A stretch of 64,000 bases of DNA from Flavobacterium sp. MDT1-60. Its GTDB lineage: Bacteria; Bacteroidota; Bacteroidia; Flavobacteriales; Flavobacteriaceae. A program made the translations under genes and the position numbers. The stretch is taken from assembly GCF_014844035.1 (NCBI RefSeq), contig NZ_CP062159.1:3472001-3536000 (forward strand). Reading direction: 5' to 3'. This document shows, in pieces, positions 33,904-44,195 of this stretch. Within the stretch, counting starts at the first letter, position 1. Each line of letters opens with the position of its first letter. Below the pieces are notes generated by a model. That model was not told where the DNA came from. It made no database searches and saw only the letters and a list, made by a program, of their open reading frames with translations.

Positions 33904-34500
33904 TTATTTAGTGCATTTTGGTAAAGAACATCCATAAGCTCGAAGAGCTAACGCATCAAATGAAGGGGCATTTGTATGACTTAATAAAGAATCTATTGCT
34001 TGCTCGGCATAATTACTATCTGCATCAGTGCAATATCTTGTTTTATTATAATTACCACGATAATATAAGTTTTGAGAAGCATCAACAAGAACTGCCTGAG
34101 GTGTTGAGAAAACACCACAATTTTTTGCTATTTCTTCATCAAAATAAACAGGAATCTCAGCATCAAATTTATTCTGAATTTCTTCGATTGTAAAAGTCTT
34201 CTCTTTGTTCAGAACCACAATTTTAAAATTAATTCTGTCTCCGTACTTTTTAATCAGGCCACTAACGTGAGGTATATTAAAACGGGAACACGGACAATCA
34301 GGATTAAAAAAATGTATAAAAACTGGCCTTTGATCCGTCACACAACATTTTAAATCAATTTTACTCCCCATGGCTATCTCATGGTAATTTTTAGGAACCG
34401 GTGTTGGCAAACTGTATTTAAATTCGTTTTGCCAAAACAAATAAGAAATTGCAGCAAGTAAAAAAGTAAACCATAAACCAAGAAGTAATTTTTTCTTCAT
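33904..34500 (-). CDS. Membrane-anchored thioredoxin-fold protein with a CPC motif
   Basis: 198 residues. An N-terminal membrane anchor (about 5-24) is followed by a thioredoxin-like domain with FIHFFNPDCPCSRFN (C69-P-C71 in place of CxxC), FSTPQAVLVD (cis-Pro loop) and a C-terminal pair of cysteines (CSLPKC). It resembles DUF6436/TlpA-like periplasmic proteins. A CPC site is compatible with metal handling or peroxidase-like thiol chemistry, not established. It lies upstream of the membrane sensor gene on the same strand, 25 bp apart. Confidence 0.7.
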   Translation of the reverse strand: MKKKLLLGLWFTFLLAAISYLFWQNEFKYSLPTPVPKNYHEIAMGSKIDLKCCVTDQRPVFIHFFNPDCPCSRFNIPHVSGLIKKYGDRINFKIVVLNKEKTFTIEEIQNKFDAEIPVYFDEEIAKNCGVFSTPQAVLVDASQNLYYRGNYNKTRYCTDADSNYAEQAIDSLLSHTNAPSFDALALRAYGCSLPKCTK

Positions 34501-35029
34501 AAAGAGACGATTTTTAATTTAAAATATAAACAGTTGTTAATTTATTCATTCTTAAAAAGCAAAAAATTCAACTTAACACAAATAAAAAACCTACATTTAT
34601 TAACGTTTTACACAGTAAAACATTAATATTCTCACAAAAAAATCATCACATTGTTTAACCTTATCAATGTTACAAATAAAATCGATAAACAGCAAAATAA
34701 ATCAGACAAAATACAACAAAAAACAACTTCATGTGTTTTTTCCTACTTTTAAAACACGTAATTTTACTATTTTTATAAGTAAAAACTTAATAAAATATTA
34801 CTCTAAATGCCGTTTTGTGATCTATTACATAGTCATCTAATTATAAAAAAAACTTTTTTTTTACTTCTACATTAAACCTTTGTGAATAGAAACAGTCCAA
34901 TACATAATCTAATTTAAAAACTTGTACATACAAATGTTAAATAATAGCTAACCTCTTTCGATTACGGTTCAAAAAGTTAAATTTGTAAGCTACTAAAAAC
35001 AATCCCAAAAAAACATTTACCTCAATTTT
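34501..35029. other. 529-bp divergent non-coding region before the efflux operon
   Basis: Very AT-rich, no convincing ORF on either strand. A small perfect hairpin gttttac-aca-gtaaaac is at 34605-34621, and a probable promoter for the efflux operon lies at its right end. No regulator gene (TetR or AraC type) is adjacent. Confidence 0.6.
34956..34985 (+). promoter_or_regulatory. Probable promoter of the RND efflux operon
   Basis: TTTC at 34956-34959, an 18-bp spacer, and TAAATTTG at 34978-34985, close to TTTG-N19-TAnnTTTG. It ends 44 bp before the adaptor ATG. Confidence 0.5.
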
Positions 35030-36091
35030 ATGAAAGTAAAAAATCTAATTTATGCCCTGTTAATTATAGTACTCGGAGGGTTTATTGCCTACAGAGTTGT
35101 TTCTAACAAAAGCAAAAACGACGAATCTAAAAAGTCCGGTGATAAAGACCGCCCAACAACTGTAACAGGTATCGTGGTTAAAACTTCTACATTTGATAAT
35201 AACCTGTCATTATCAGGATCTGTTGAAGCCAATGAACAAATAGAAGTTCACAGTGAAGTTTCGGGAATTGTTGAAGGTATTTATTTTACTGAAGGCACAT
35301 ATGTAAATAAGGGACAGATACTTTTTAAGGTAAATGATATTGAATTAAGAGCTCAATTAAGACAAGCTCAGACTAAAGAGGGCTTGGCAGCTGAAAACGA
35401 AAGAAGAGCAAAATTATTACTTCAAAAAGAAGCTATAAGTCAGGAAGAATTTGATGTTGCAAATGCAGATTATGCTTCTATGAAAGCACAAACGCAATTA
35501 ATTAAAGCTCAAATTGCAAAAACTTCTGTAAAAGCACCATTTTCAGGAAAAATTGGTTTGCGTTCTATTTCACCGGGAACCTATATAACACCAACTGTTT
35601 TAGTAGCAAAATTAGTGAATACAGGAAAAGTAAAAATAACATTCTCTATTCCTGAAAAATATGCCTCGCAAGTGAAATCAGGTTCAACAATAGATTTTTC
35701 AGTTTCAGGATCTGATAAAGTGTATTCAGCGAAAATATATGCTATTGAACCAGAAGTAGAAGTAGCAACTCGTACTTTACAAATTCGCGCTATTGCGGAT
35801 AATATAGATGGAAAACTTTTCCCCGGAACTTTTGCTGATGTAAAATTACCTTTAAATATTATTAAGGATGCAATTGTAGTTCCCTCAGAAGCTATAGTTC
35901 CTGTACAAGACGGAAAAAAGGTATATATCGCCAATATGGGAAAAGCTAAAGAAGTTATGGTTGATGCAACAACAAGAACAGATGCTTCAATTTTAATTCT
36001 TTCAGGATTAAAAGCAGGTGACACCCTGATTACAAGTGGAGTTATGTCATTAAAAAACGAAGCACCTATAAAAGTTAACGTAAAAAAATAG
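35030..36091 (+). CDS. RND efflux periplasmic adaptor (membrane fusion protein)
   Basis: 353 residues. An N-terminal membrane anchor (about 4-23) is followed by the lipoyl/barrel-sandwich half motifs (SGSVEANEQIEVHSEVSG and VKAPFSGKIGLRSISPGTYI), a helical hairpin (about 110-160), and a beta-barrel and membrane-proximal domain with LFPGTFADVKLP. The adaptor bridges the inner-membrane pump and TolC channel encoded next. Length fits the MdtA/AcrA/MexA group. Confidence 0.93.
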   Translation: MKVKNLIYALLIIVLGGFIAYRVVSNKSKNDESKKSGDKDRPTTVTGIVVKTSTFDNNLSLSGSVEANEQIEVHSEVSGIVEGIYFTEGTYVNKGQILFKVNDIELRAQLRQAQTKEGLAAENERRAKLLLQKEAISQEEFDVANADYASMKAQTQLIKAQIAKTSVKAPFSGKIGLRSISPGTYITPTVLVAKLVNTGKVKITFSIPEKYASQVKSGSTIDFSVSGSDKVYSAKIYAIEPEVEVATRTLQIRAIADNIDGKLFPGTFADVKLPLNIIKDAIVVPSEAIVPVQDGKKVYIANMGKAKEVMVDATTRTDASILILSGLKAGDTLITSGVMSLKNEAPIKVNVKK

Positions 36092-36191
36092 TTTTGAGTT
36101 ATGAATTTTGAGTTATGCTTTTTTTAAATCTACACCTCTTTATTCTATTTTCTTTATTCTAAAATCAAAACTCTAAAATACAAAATCTCAC

Positions 36192-39100
36192 ATGAGTTTA
36201 TCAACTACAAGTATAAGAAGACCCGTTTTAACCATTGTACTGAATCTTTTGATTATTTTATTCGGTTTCATTGGTTATACATTTTTGGGTGTTCGGGAAT
36301 TCCCATCAATTGACCCCGCGCAGGTTTCCATCAGAACAAATTATACCGGAGCCAATTCTGATATTATTGAATCACAAATTACCGAACCCTTAGAAAAAGC
36401 AGTAAATGCCATTGATGGAATTCGAAATATTACTTCATCAAGTAATCAGGGAAGCAGTAATATTACCATCGAATTTAATTTAGATAAAAATCTGGAAGAA
36501 GCTGCGAATGATGTTCGTGATAAAGTTTCACAAGCTATTAGAAGTTTACCCCAAGATATTGATGCGCCACCTGTTGTATCTAAGGCTGATGCCGATAGTG
36601 ACGCTATTATTTCGATGACTGTTCAAAGTGACAGCCGAAGTTCGTTAGAATTAAGTGATTATGCAGAAAACGTAATTTCGCAACGTTTAGAAACGATTCC
36701 CGGAGTAAGCGGTGTCCAGATCTGGGGACAAAAACGTTACGCCATGCGTCTGTGGATTGATCCTGTAAAATTAACTGCATACCGTTGTACCGTTGCTGAC
36801 GTTCGCAATGCCCTTAACGCACAAAACGTAGAATTACCATCTGGAAAATTAACCGGAAATAATACCGAATTAACAGTAAAAACAGTTGGAAACCTTTCTA
36901 AACCGGAAGAATTCAATAATATCATTGTTCGTACTGACGGTGATAAAATTGTTCGCTTAAGTGATGTTGGCGGAGCCGAATTAGGTCCTGAAAACATTGA
37001 AACCAAACTGAGTCAATCCGGGCTTCCGATGATTGGTTTAGCTATCGTGCCTATGCCTGGTGCGAATTATCTAGATATTTCAGCTGAATTTTATAAAAAA
37101 TACGAAGCTTTAAAGAAAGATCTTCCAAAAGATATTAAACTAAACATTGCTCTTGACAATACCATTTTCGTAAAAAAATCAGTTTTAGAGGTTGCTGAAA
37201 CTTTAGGGATTTCTATCATTCTGGTAATTATCATTATCTATTTATTTTTTAGAGACTGGGCAATTGCATTCAGACCTTTAATTGATATTCCGGTTTCGTT
37301 AATTGCAACTTTCTTTATTATGTGGCTATTCGGGTTCTCAATCAACGTTTTAACCTTATTAGCTATTGTTTTGGCAACAGGTCTGGTGGTAGATGACGGA
37401 ATTGTTGTAACGGAGAACATCTTTAAAAAGGTTGAAGAAGGTATGTCGCCAATTGAAGCTGCTATTAAAGGTTCTAACGAAATTTTTTATGCTGTAATTT
37501 CGATTTCAGTAACATTGGCTGCTGTGTTTTTACCGGTAATTTTCTTAGAAGGTTTCGTAGGCCGACTCTTTCGGGAGTTTGGGGTCGTAATTGGTGCAGC
37601 CGTATTAATTTCAGCATTTGTATCCCTGACTTTAACACCAATGCTGAACGCTTATTTAATGAAAGGCGGCGAGCAGAAAAAATCAAAATTCTACATTAAA
37701 ACAGAACCGTTCTTCGAAAAATTAAATAGCGGTTATGCCGATGCATTAAATCGCTTTATGGACAAAAAATGGATTAGTTTCCCTATTCTAATTGCTTGTT
37801 TTGGATTAATTTATTTATTCTTTACCATTCTTCCGAAGGAAACCGCACCTTATGATGATCGTAGTTCGGTTACAATGCGTATGACAACTCCCGAAGGTTC
37901 ATCTTATGAATATACAGATCGTTTCATGCAGGAAATTTCAAGATTGGTTGACGATTCAATTCCGGAGAAAAAAGTAAGCTTGGTTATTACCGCTCCAGGC
38001 TTTGGTGCTTCAGCAACAAATACCGGTTTTATCAGACTTTCTCTTAAAGAGCCGGATGAAAGAAAAAAATCTCAAAAGGATATTGCCGATCAACTAACAA
38101 AATGGACAAAACAATATCCGGATGCTAAAACATCTGTTATCCAACAACCTACAATTGCCGTTAACAGACGTGGAGGTTTACCGATTCAATATATTATTCA
38201 GGCTCCTAATTTTGAAAAATTAAGAGAAAAAATTCCAGTTTTCATGGATGAAGTCGGTAAAAGTGATGTTTTCTCGATTACAGACGTAAATCTGAAATTT
38301 AATAAACCTGAAATCAACGTAAGTATCGATCGTGAAAAAGCAGAAAGTTTAGGAATTTCAATCATTGATATTGCTCAGACTTTACAACTTTCTTTAAGCG
38401 GACAACGTTTTGGTTATTTCATCAAAAACGGAAAACAATACCAGGTAATTGGTCAGTTTGATCAAAAAGACCGTTCTAAACCATTGGATTTAACATCGAT
38501 GTTTGTAAAAAGTAAAAGTGGAGAATTGATTCAGATGGATAACGTTGTTAAAGTTGAAGAACAAAGTAATCCGCCACAATTGTATCACAATAACAGATAC
38601 ATGTCGGCGACAGTTTCTGCAGGTTTAGCACCCGGAAAAAGTATCAGCGATGGTATAGAAGAAATGAACCGAATTAAGGCAAAGGTTCTGGACGAAAGTT
38701 TCACAACCGACTTGAGTGGAGAATCGAGAGATTTTGTTGAAAGTAGCTCGAATACTTCTTTTGCTTTTGGACTGGCTTTATTATTAATTTTTTTGATTCT
38801 TGCCGCACAATTTGAAAGTTTCATCGATCCGTTCATCATCATTTTAACGGTACCAATGGCGGTTGCAGGGGCATTATTCTCCTTGTGGTTATTTAATCAA
38901 ACATGGAATATCTTTAGCCAGATTGGAACAGTAATGCTTATCGGACTGGTAACTAAAAACGGTATTTTGATCGTGGAATTTGCAAATCAATTACGAGAGC
39001 AGGGAAAACCAAAATTAGAAGCCATTTTAGAAGCTTCAGAAGCACGTTTACGTCCAATTTTAATGACGAGTTTAGCGATTGCCTTAGGTGCGTTGCCGAT

Positions 39101-39287
39101 TGCAATGTCACTTGGAGCTGCATCTACAAGTAGAATCGGAATGGGAGTTGTAATTGTTGGGGGAACTATTTTCTCTTTAGCATTAACACTATTTGTTATT
39201 CCAGCGATTTATTTGATGTGGTCTAAAGCCAGAAAACATTATCCGGAATTTGATCATATTGACGAATACGAAAAAGAAAGTAAATAA
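36192..39287 (+). CDS. RND-family efflux permease (HAE1 type)
   Basis: 1,031 residues with twelve transmembrane segments and two large periplasmic loops. Pattern features include SIRRPVLTIVLNLLIILFG at the start, the proton-relay helix ATGLVVDDGIVVTENIF (paired Asp), GFVGRLFREFGVVIGAAVLI, and TKNGILIVEFANQLREQGK in TM10. It exports amphipathic compounds using the proton gradient. Length and motifs match MdtB/AcrB-like hydrophobe exporters, not CzcA-type metal pumps, whose helix-4 motif differs. Spacer to the adaptor is 100 bp and contains low-complexity palindrome words. Confidence 0.94.
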   Translation: MSLSTTSIRRPVLTIVLNLLIILFGFIGYTFLGVREFPSIDPAQVSIRTNYTGANSDIIESQITEPLEKAVNAIDGIRNITSSSNQGSSNITIEFNLDKNLEEAANDVRDKVSQAIRSLPQDIDAPPVVSKADADSDAIISMTVQSDSRSSLELSDYAENVISQRLETIPGVSGVQIWGQKRYAMRLWIDPVKLTAYRCTVADVRNALNAQNVELPSGKLTGNNTELTVKTVGNLSKPEEFNNIIVRTDGDKIVRLSDVGGAELGPENIETKLSQSGLPMIGLAIVPMPGANYLDISAEFYKKYEALKKDLPKDIKLNIALDNTIFVKKSVLEVAETLGISIILVIIIIYLFFRDWAIAFRPLIDIPVSLIATFFIMWLFGFSINVLTLLAIVLATGLVVDDGIVVTENIFKKVEEGMSPIEAAIKGSNEIFYAVISISVTLAAVFLPVIFLEGFVGRLFREFGVVIGAAVLISAFVSLTLTPMLNAYLMKGGEQKKSKFYIKTEPFFEKLNSGYADALNRFMDKKWISFPILIACFGLIYLFFTILPKETAPYDDRSSVTMRMTTPEGSSYEYTDRFMQEISRLVDDSIPEKKVSLVITAPGFGASATNTGFIRLSLKEPDERKKSQKDIADQLTKWTKQYPDAKTSVIQQPTIAVNRRGGLPIQYIIQAPNFEKLREKIPVFMDEVGKSDVFSITDVNLKFNKPEINVSIDREKAESLGISIIDIAQTLQLSLSGQRFGYFIKNGKQYQVIGQFDQKDRSKPLDLTSMFVKSKSGELIQMDNVVKVEEQSNPPQLYHNNRYMSATVSAGLAPGKSISDGIEEMNRIKAKVLDESFTTDLSGESRDFVESSSNTSFAFGLALLLIFLILAAQFESFIDPFIIILTVPMAVAGALFSLWLFNQTWNIFSQIGTVMLIGLVTKNGILIVEFANQLREQGKPKLEAILEASEARLRPILMTSLAIALGALPIAMSLGAASTSRIGMGVVIVGGTIFSLALTLFVIPAIYLMWSKARKHYPEFDHIDEYEKESK

Positions 39288-39339
39288 TTTATTAGCCGCG
39301 AATTTAAGTCAATTGAATTCGTGGTAAAAGAAAACAAAT

Positions 39340-40650
39340 ATGAATACTAAAATTTTGTTCCGCAGTTTAATATTCTTCTTCTTTTGCATTACAAATATAA
39401 ATGCTCAGGAAGTTCTGACTATTGGAGATGCTATGAAAATAGCTTTAGAAAATAATTTTGAAATTAAGATTGCAAAAAACAATACAAAAATAAGCGAGAC
39501 CAACGTAACTATTGGAAACGCAGGAATGTTACCTGTTGCTACTGCTTCAGTAACAGATAATAACAGCATCCAGAATTCATCACAAACGCGTCAGGATGGC
39601 ACTTCAACCTCCTTGGATAACGCAAAAAATAACAGTTTGAACTACGGCGTAAGTTTAGGCTGGACTGTTTTTGATGGTATGAAAATGTTTGCAAGACTTG
39701 ATCAGTTAAAAGAACTTCAAAAATTAGGTGATTCCCAGTTAAAACAAACGATTTTAATCCAGATTGGTCAGGTTAATTCTGCTTATTATGATTTGGTTCA
39801 ACAACAACAACAATTGGCTGCTTTAGATACGACAATCGTTATTTCGAAACAACGTTTAACATTAGCACAGAACCGTTTTAGTATTGGAAAAGCTTCAAAA
39901 TTAGAAGTTTTAAATGCACAGGTAGATTTAAATTCAGATCAGGTTGCTTTATTAAGACAAAAAGAATCGTATTCAAATGCTAAAATTTTACTGAATCAGT
40001 ATTTAGCGCGTGACCCAAAAATTGATTTTAGAGTTACTGATTTGGTTACTGTTGATAATACACTTGTTTTAGCTAATTTAATGGAGTTGGCACAGAAACA
40101 AAACCCTGGATTAGAATTGCAAATTATCAACAAACGAATAGCAGAATTACAATTAAAACAAGTAAAAGCTGACCGATACCCTGTTGTAAACTTAACCTCT
40201 GGCTACAATTTTTCAGAAAACCAATCAAGTTTAGGATTTACAAGCCAGTCTTCAGCAAGAGGTTTAAATTATGGCTTTAATGCAACCCTAAACATCTTTG
40301 ATGGTTTTAACCAACATCGAAATGAAAAGGTAGCAAAACTCGAAATCGAGAATTCTCAAATTGCAATTGAGCAACAAAATATGATTTTGAATACTTCGCT
40401 GAGCACCGCTTTTCAAACGTATTTAACAAATTTAGAATTAATTGATTTAGAACAGGATAACGAAGCAATAGCCAAACAAAATTTAGACATTACGCTAGAT
40501 AAATTTAGAATCGGAACTATTACAACACTTGATTTCAGAACGGCTCAGCTGAACTATGTCAATGCAAAAGTGCGTTACAGCAATGCACAATATCAGGCAA
40601 AATTATCTGAAATTGCTTTGAAAGAATTAGCGGGAAATATTAATTTTTAA
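39340..40650 (+). CDS. TolC-family outer-membrane efflux protein
   Basis: 436 residues with a signal peptide (FFFFCITNINAQ) and two OEP repeats made of long helices, e.g. LTLAQNRFSIGKASKLEVLNA and LDKFRIGTITTLDFRTAQLN, the duplicated RxxxGxxxxLDxLxAQ theme of TolC proteins. It forms the trimeric outer-membrane tunnel of the pump encoded upstream. It is the third gene of the operon, 52 bp after the permease. Confidence 0.93.
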   Translation: MNTKILFRSLIFFFFCITNINAQEVLTIGDAMKIALENNFEIKIAKNNTKISETNVTIGNAGMLPVATASVTDNNSIQNSSQTRQDGTSTSLDNAKNNSLNYGVSLGWTVFDGMKMFARLDQLKELQKLGDSQLKQTILIQIGQVNSAYYDLVQQQQQLAALDTTIVISKQRLTLAQNRFSIGKASKLEVLNAQVDLNSDQVALLRQKESYSNAKILLNQYLARDPKIDFRVTDLVTVDNTLVLANLMELAQKQNPGLELQIINKRIAELQLKQVKADRYPVVNLTSGYNFSENQSSLGFTSQSSARGLNYGFNATLNIFDGFNQHRNEKVAKLEIENSQIAIEQQNMILNTSLSTAFQTYLTNLELIDLEQDNEAIAKQNLDITLDKFRIGTITTLDFRTAQLNYVNAKVRYSNAQYQAKLSEIALKELAGNINF

Positions 40651-40677
40651 AGTAAATTTGTTTTAAAATCCACTTTA

Positions 40678-41541
40678 ATGATTTCATACAACACCAAAGA
40701 TTGGTTTACTTTTATTTTTCATTTCCATAAATCAGATACGGTCCGAAAGTTATTTACGATAATGATTTTTATCGCAATTTATGCTGCAACAGTTGGTTAT
40801 CTCGAAGTGGTGTATTTTAAAATAGGCAAAGGCGATTTTATTCAGAACATTTCAGTGATGCACGGAATGTTAGGTTTTGTCATTTCGTTATTGCTGGTTT
40901 TTAGAACTAATACCGCCTATGATCGTTGGTGGGAAGGCCGAAAATTGTGGGGAAGCCTTGTCAATAACAGTCGTAATCTGGCCATAAAACTTTCTGCCAT
41001 ACTAAAAGATGAAAATGACCGCAAATTTTTCAGGAAATTCATCCCGCTATATGCTGCCATTTTACACAAGCATCTCCACGATTCTGAAACCAGCAAGCAG
41101 CTTTTTGATGATGTAGATCTGGAAATTGATCATCATAAACACAAACCTAACCAGGTGAAAAGAATGATGTTTCATAAAATCAATGATTTATATGTTTCAA
41201 AGAAGATTACGGGAGATCAGCTTATCATTTTAAACGAAGAACTACAATCCTTTACAGATATCTGCGGCGCTTGCGAGAGAATAAAAAACACTCCTATTCC
41301 CTACTCCTACAGCGCTTTTATTAAAAAATTCATTTTCTTTTATACGATGTCGCTGCCTTTTGGATATTCTGTGAGCTTAGGCTATTATGTAGCTCCGGTG
41401 GTTGTTTTTATTTTTTACGTACTGGCAAGTTTAGAGCTTATCGCTGAAGAAATAGAAGATCCGTTTGGGGATGACGAAAATGATTTACCGACAAAAAAAA
41501 TATCGGAAAACATCAAAAAACATGTTGAAGAATTGATTTAA
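40678..41541 (+). CDS. Bestrophin-family ion channel
   Basis: 287 residues with four hydrophobic helices and the family motif FRTNTAYDRWWEGRKLWGSLVNNSRNLA-type stretch (about 77-102), then a C-terminal EIEDPFGDDENDLP segment, the bestrophin signature around the second gate. Bacterial bestrophins are pentameric cation or anion channels of the inner membrane. It follows tolC by 27 bp and may be on the efflux transcript, though a functional link is not implied. Confidence 0.9.
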   Translation: MISYNTKDWFTFIFHFHKSDTVRKLFTIMIFIAIYAATVGYLEVVYFKIGKGDFIQNISVMHGMLGFVISLLLVFRTNTAYDRWWEGRKLWGSLVNNSRNLAIKLSAILKDENDRKFFRKFIPLYAAILHKHLHDSETSKQLFDDVDLEIDHHKHKPNQVKRMMFHKINDLYVSKKITGDQLIILNEELQSFTDICGACERIKNTPIPYSYSAFIKKFIFFYTMSLPFGYSVSLGYYVAPVVVFIFYVLASLELIAEEIEDPFGDDENDLPTKKISENIKKHVEELI

Positions 41542-41686
41542 TCTTCTTTCTGCAAAGGTATTATGGACTCATTTCACCATGATTACTTAACTTTTTCTTT
41601 CGTTTTATTGTTTTTAAATTCCGTTAAACGGTATATTTTTAAGGCAAAAAACAAATAAATTGTTTCCAACTCCAACTCGCAATCCT

Positions 41687-41694
41687 TATATTTG
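41687..41694 (+). promoter_or_regulatory. -7 promoter element for pheT
   Basis: TATATTTG matches TAnnTTTG and ends 29 bp before the pheT ATG. TTTC at 41663-41666 (20-bp spacer) may serve as -33. Confidence 0.55.
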
Positions 41695-41723
41695 TATCCT
41701 GATACAAGAACAAAATAGTTAAC

Positions 41724-44144
41724 ATGAAAATATCTTACAACTGGTTAAAACAATTTATTAAAACAGATTGGACATCTGAGCAAACTTCAGAATTACTGAC
41801 AGATCTAGGCCTGGAAGTTGAAGTTGTCGAAAAATACCAATCTATAAAAGGTGGTTTGGAAGGAGTTGTTGTAGGACACGTACTTACTTGTGAAAAACAT
41901 CCTGACGCCGACAGATTAAAAGTTACAACTGTAAATATTGGTTTAGAAGCTCCTGTACAAATCGTTTGTGGTGCTGCCAATGTTGCTGCAGGACAAAAAG
42001 TTCCAGTTGCTACTATTGGAACTGTTTTATATGATAAAGAAGGCGCTGAATTTACTATCAAAAAAGGAAAAATTCGCGGACAGGAAAGTCACGGAATGAT
42101 TTGTGCTGAAGATGAATTAGGTTTAGGGACAAGCCATGACGGAATCATGATTCTTGATGATGCCTTAGAACCTGGAACTCCAGCTTCAGTAGTATTTAAA
42201 GTTGCAAATGATGAAGTCTTCGAGATTGGATTAACTCCAAACCGTGCTGATGCCATGAGTCATTTTGGAACTGCTCGTGATTTAAGAGCGGGAATGCTGC
42301 AACGTGGTGTAAATATAGAATTGATTACGCCATCTGTGAGCAACTTCAGAGTGGACATGCGTACATTAAAAATTGATGTTAACGTGGAAGAACCTCAATT
42401 AGCGCCAAGATATTGTGGTGTAACTATTTCCGGAATCACTGTTCAGGAATCTCCTGCCTGGTTACAAGATCGTTTAAAAGCTATTGGGTTAACTCCAAAA
42501 AATAATATTGTTGACGTCACTAATTACGTATTACATGAATTAGGACAGCCGTTACATGCCTTTGACGCTGCAAAAATCAACGGGAAAATAATTGTAAAAA
42601 CACTTCCTGAAGGGACTAAATTCACAACTCTGGACGATGTTGAAAGAACATTGCACAAAGAAGATTTGATGATTTGCGACGAAAAAGGTCCGTTGTGTAT
42701 TGCGGGTGTTTTTGGAGGAAAAAAATCTGGTGTTACAGATGGTACCACTTCTATATTCTTAGAAAGTGCTTATTTTGATGCAGTAAGCATTCGTAAAACA
42801 GCTAAGAGACACGGATTAAATACAGATGCTTCTTTCAGATTTGAAAGAGGAATTGATCCAACCATTACAGAATATGCTTTAAAACGTGCTGCTATTTTGA
42901 TTTTGGAAGTGGCAGGTGGAAAACTTACCTCTGACGTTGTGGAAGTTTATCCTAAAAAAATAGAAGACTTCTCTGTTTTATTAAATTTTAGTCATGTTTA
43001 TAAAATTATTGGACAGGAAATTCCAAAAGATACCATCAAAAAAATTCTGGTTTCTTTAGACATTAAAGTAAATAGTGTTTCTGAATCTGGTTTAGGATTA
43101 ACCATACCGGCTTACCGTGTTGACGTACAACGCGAAATTGACGTAATAGAGGAGATTCTAAGAGTTTATGGTTATAACAATATTAATTTCTCTAAGAAAT
43201 TCAATGCAACTGTTTCAAACTCACCCAGAACTGAAGATTATAAAGTGCAAAATGTTATTGCTTCACAATTGAATTCCCAGGGTTTTCATGAAATGATGGC
43301 CAATTCGCTGACTACTGCAGCATATGCAAAATTATCTGCTTCTTTAAAAGAAGAACACAATGTAACAATGCTGAACCCATTAAGCAGTGATTTATCAACT
43401 ATGCGTCAGTCTTTGTTGTTTTCTGGTTTAGAAGCGATATCGTATAACATCAATAGAAAGAATGCAGATTTAAAATTATTTGAATTCGGGAAATCCTATC
43501 ATAAATATCTTAACGGATATGAGGAACATAAACATCTTTCTTTATTAATTTCCGGAAACAGAAATAAAGAAAGCTGGACAAATCCACAAAAAACTACTGA
43601 TTTCTTTTTATTAAAAGGATTTGTTAAAGGAATTGTTGCCCGTTTGGGAATTGATAAAATTTCAAATTCCCCGGTTCAATCTGATATTTTTTCAGAAGGA
43701 ACTGCAATTTGCTACAATAATGATACTTTAGTAGAAATGGGTGTAGTTAAGAAATCTATTCTAAAACATTTCGGAATCAAACAAGATGTTTATTATGCTG
43801 ATTTTAATTGGGATTTAGTTCTTAAAATTATTACAGGAAAAATCAAATATTCTGAAATTCCTAAATATCCTGAAGTTCGCAGGGATTTGGCTTTGTTAAT
43901 TGACCAAAGCACAACATATGAAAGTATTTTCAATTTGGCTAAACAAACGGAGAAAGCCCTTTTAAAAGACATTAATTTGTTTGATGTATATGAAGGAAAA
44001 AATCTTCCGGAAGGCAAAAAATCATACGCGTTAAGTTTTACCATTCAGGACAATTCCAAAACGCTTACAGACAGTCAGATTGATAAAATCATGTCTAAAT
44101 TGCAACAAACTTTTGAAACTGAACTTGGAGCAACTTTAAGATAA
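41724..44144 (+). CDS. pheT: Phenylalanyl-tRNA synthetase beta subunit
   Basis: 806 residues, standard length. The N-terminal EMAP/tRNA-binding domain (about 40-150: GHVLTCEKHPDADRLKV), the B3/B4 editing domain, the B5 domain, a catalytic-like core and the C-terminal FDX-ACB anticodon-binding domain (ends VYEGKNLPEGKKSYALSF) are all present. It pairs with PheS, which is not in this window, so pheS and pheT are unlinked as is common in Bacteroidota. It ends at a strong terminator. Confidence 0.96.
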   Translation: MKISYNWLKQFIKTDWTSEQTSELLTDLGLEVEVVEKYQSIKGGLEGVVVGHVLTCEKHPDADRLKVTTVNIGLEAPVQIVCGAANVAAGQKVPVATIGTVLYDKEGAEFTIKKGKIRGQESHGMICAEDELGLGTSHDGIMILDDALEPGTPASVVFKVANDEVFEIGLTPNRADAMSHFGTARDLRAGMLQRGVNIELITPSVSNFRVDMRTLKIDVNVEEPQLAPRYCGVTISGITVQESPAWLQDRLKAIGLTPKNNIVDVTNYVLHELGQPLHAFDAAKINGKIIVKTLPEGTKFTTLDDVERTLHKEDLMICDEKGPLCIAGVFGGKKSGVTDGTTSIFLESAYFDAVSIRKTAKRHGLNTDASFRFERGIDPTITEYALKRAAILILEVAGGKLTSDVVEVYPKKIEDFSVLLNFSHVYKIIGQEIPKDTIKKILVSLDIKVNSVSESGLGLTIPAYRVDVQREIDVIEEILRVYGYNNINFSKKFNATVSNSPRTEDYKVQNVIASQLNSQGFHEMMANSLTTAAYAKLSASLKEEHNVTMLNPLSSDLSTMRQSLLFSGLEAISYNINRKNADLKLFEFGKSYHKYLNGYEEHKHLSLLISGNRNKESWTNPQKTTDFFLLKGFVKGIVARLGIDKISNSPVQSDIFSEGTAICYNNDTLVEMGVVKKSILKHFGIKQDVYYADFNWDLVLKIITGKIKYSEIPKYPEVRRDLALLIDQSTTYESIFNLAKQTEKALLKDINLFDVYEGKNLPEGKKSYALSFTIQDNSKTLTDSQIDKIMSKLQQTFETELGATLR

Positions 44145-44160
44145 AAAGTTTAATTCATAA

Positions 44161-44190
44161 AAAAACCCGACCATAACAAGTCGGGTTTTT
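44161..44190. terminator. Bidirectional terminator (pheT / SGNH gene)
   Basis: Perfect 10-bp arms aaaaacccga (44161-44170) and tcgggttttt (44181-44190). The A and T tracts make it functional for pheT on the plus strand and for the minus-strand accessory cluster that ends at 44196. Confidence 0.9.
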
Positions 44191-44195
44191 CTATT

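Noticed and set aside
34501-35029. Possible small RNA or regulator gene before the efflux operon
   Set aside because: Only very AT-rich sequence, a weak hairpin and one promoter-like pair are seen; no ORF or terminator-promoter pair supports a separate RNA.
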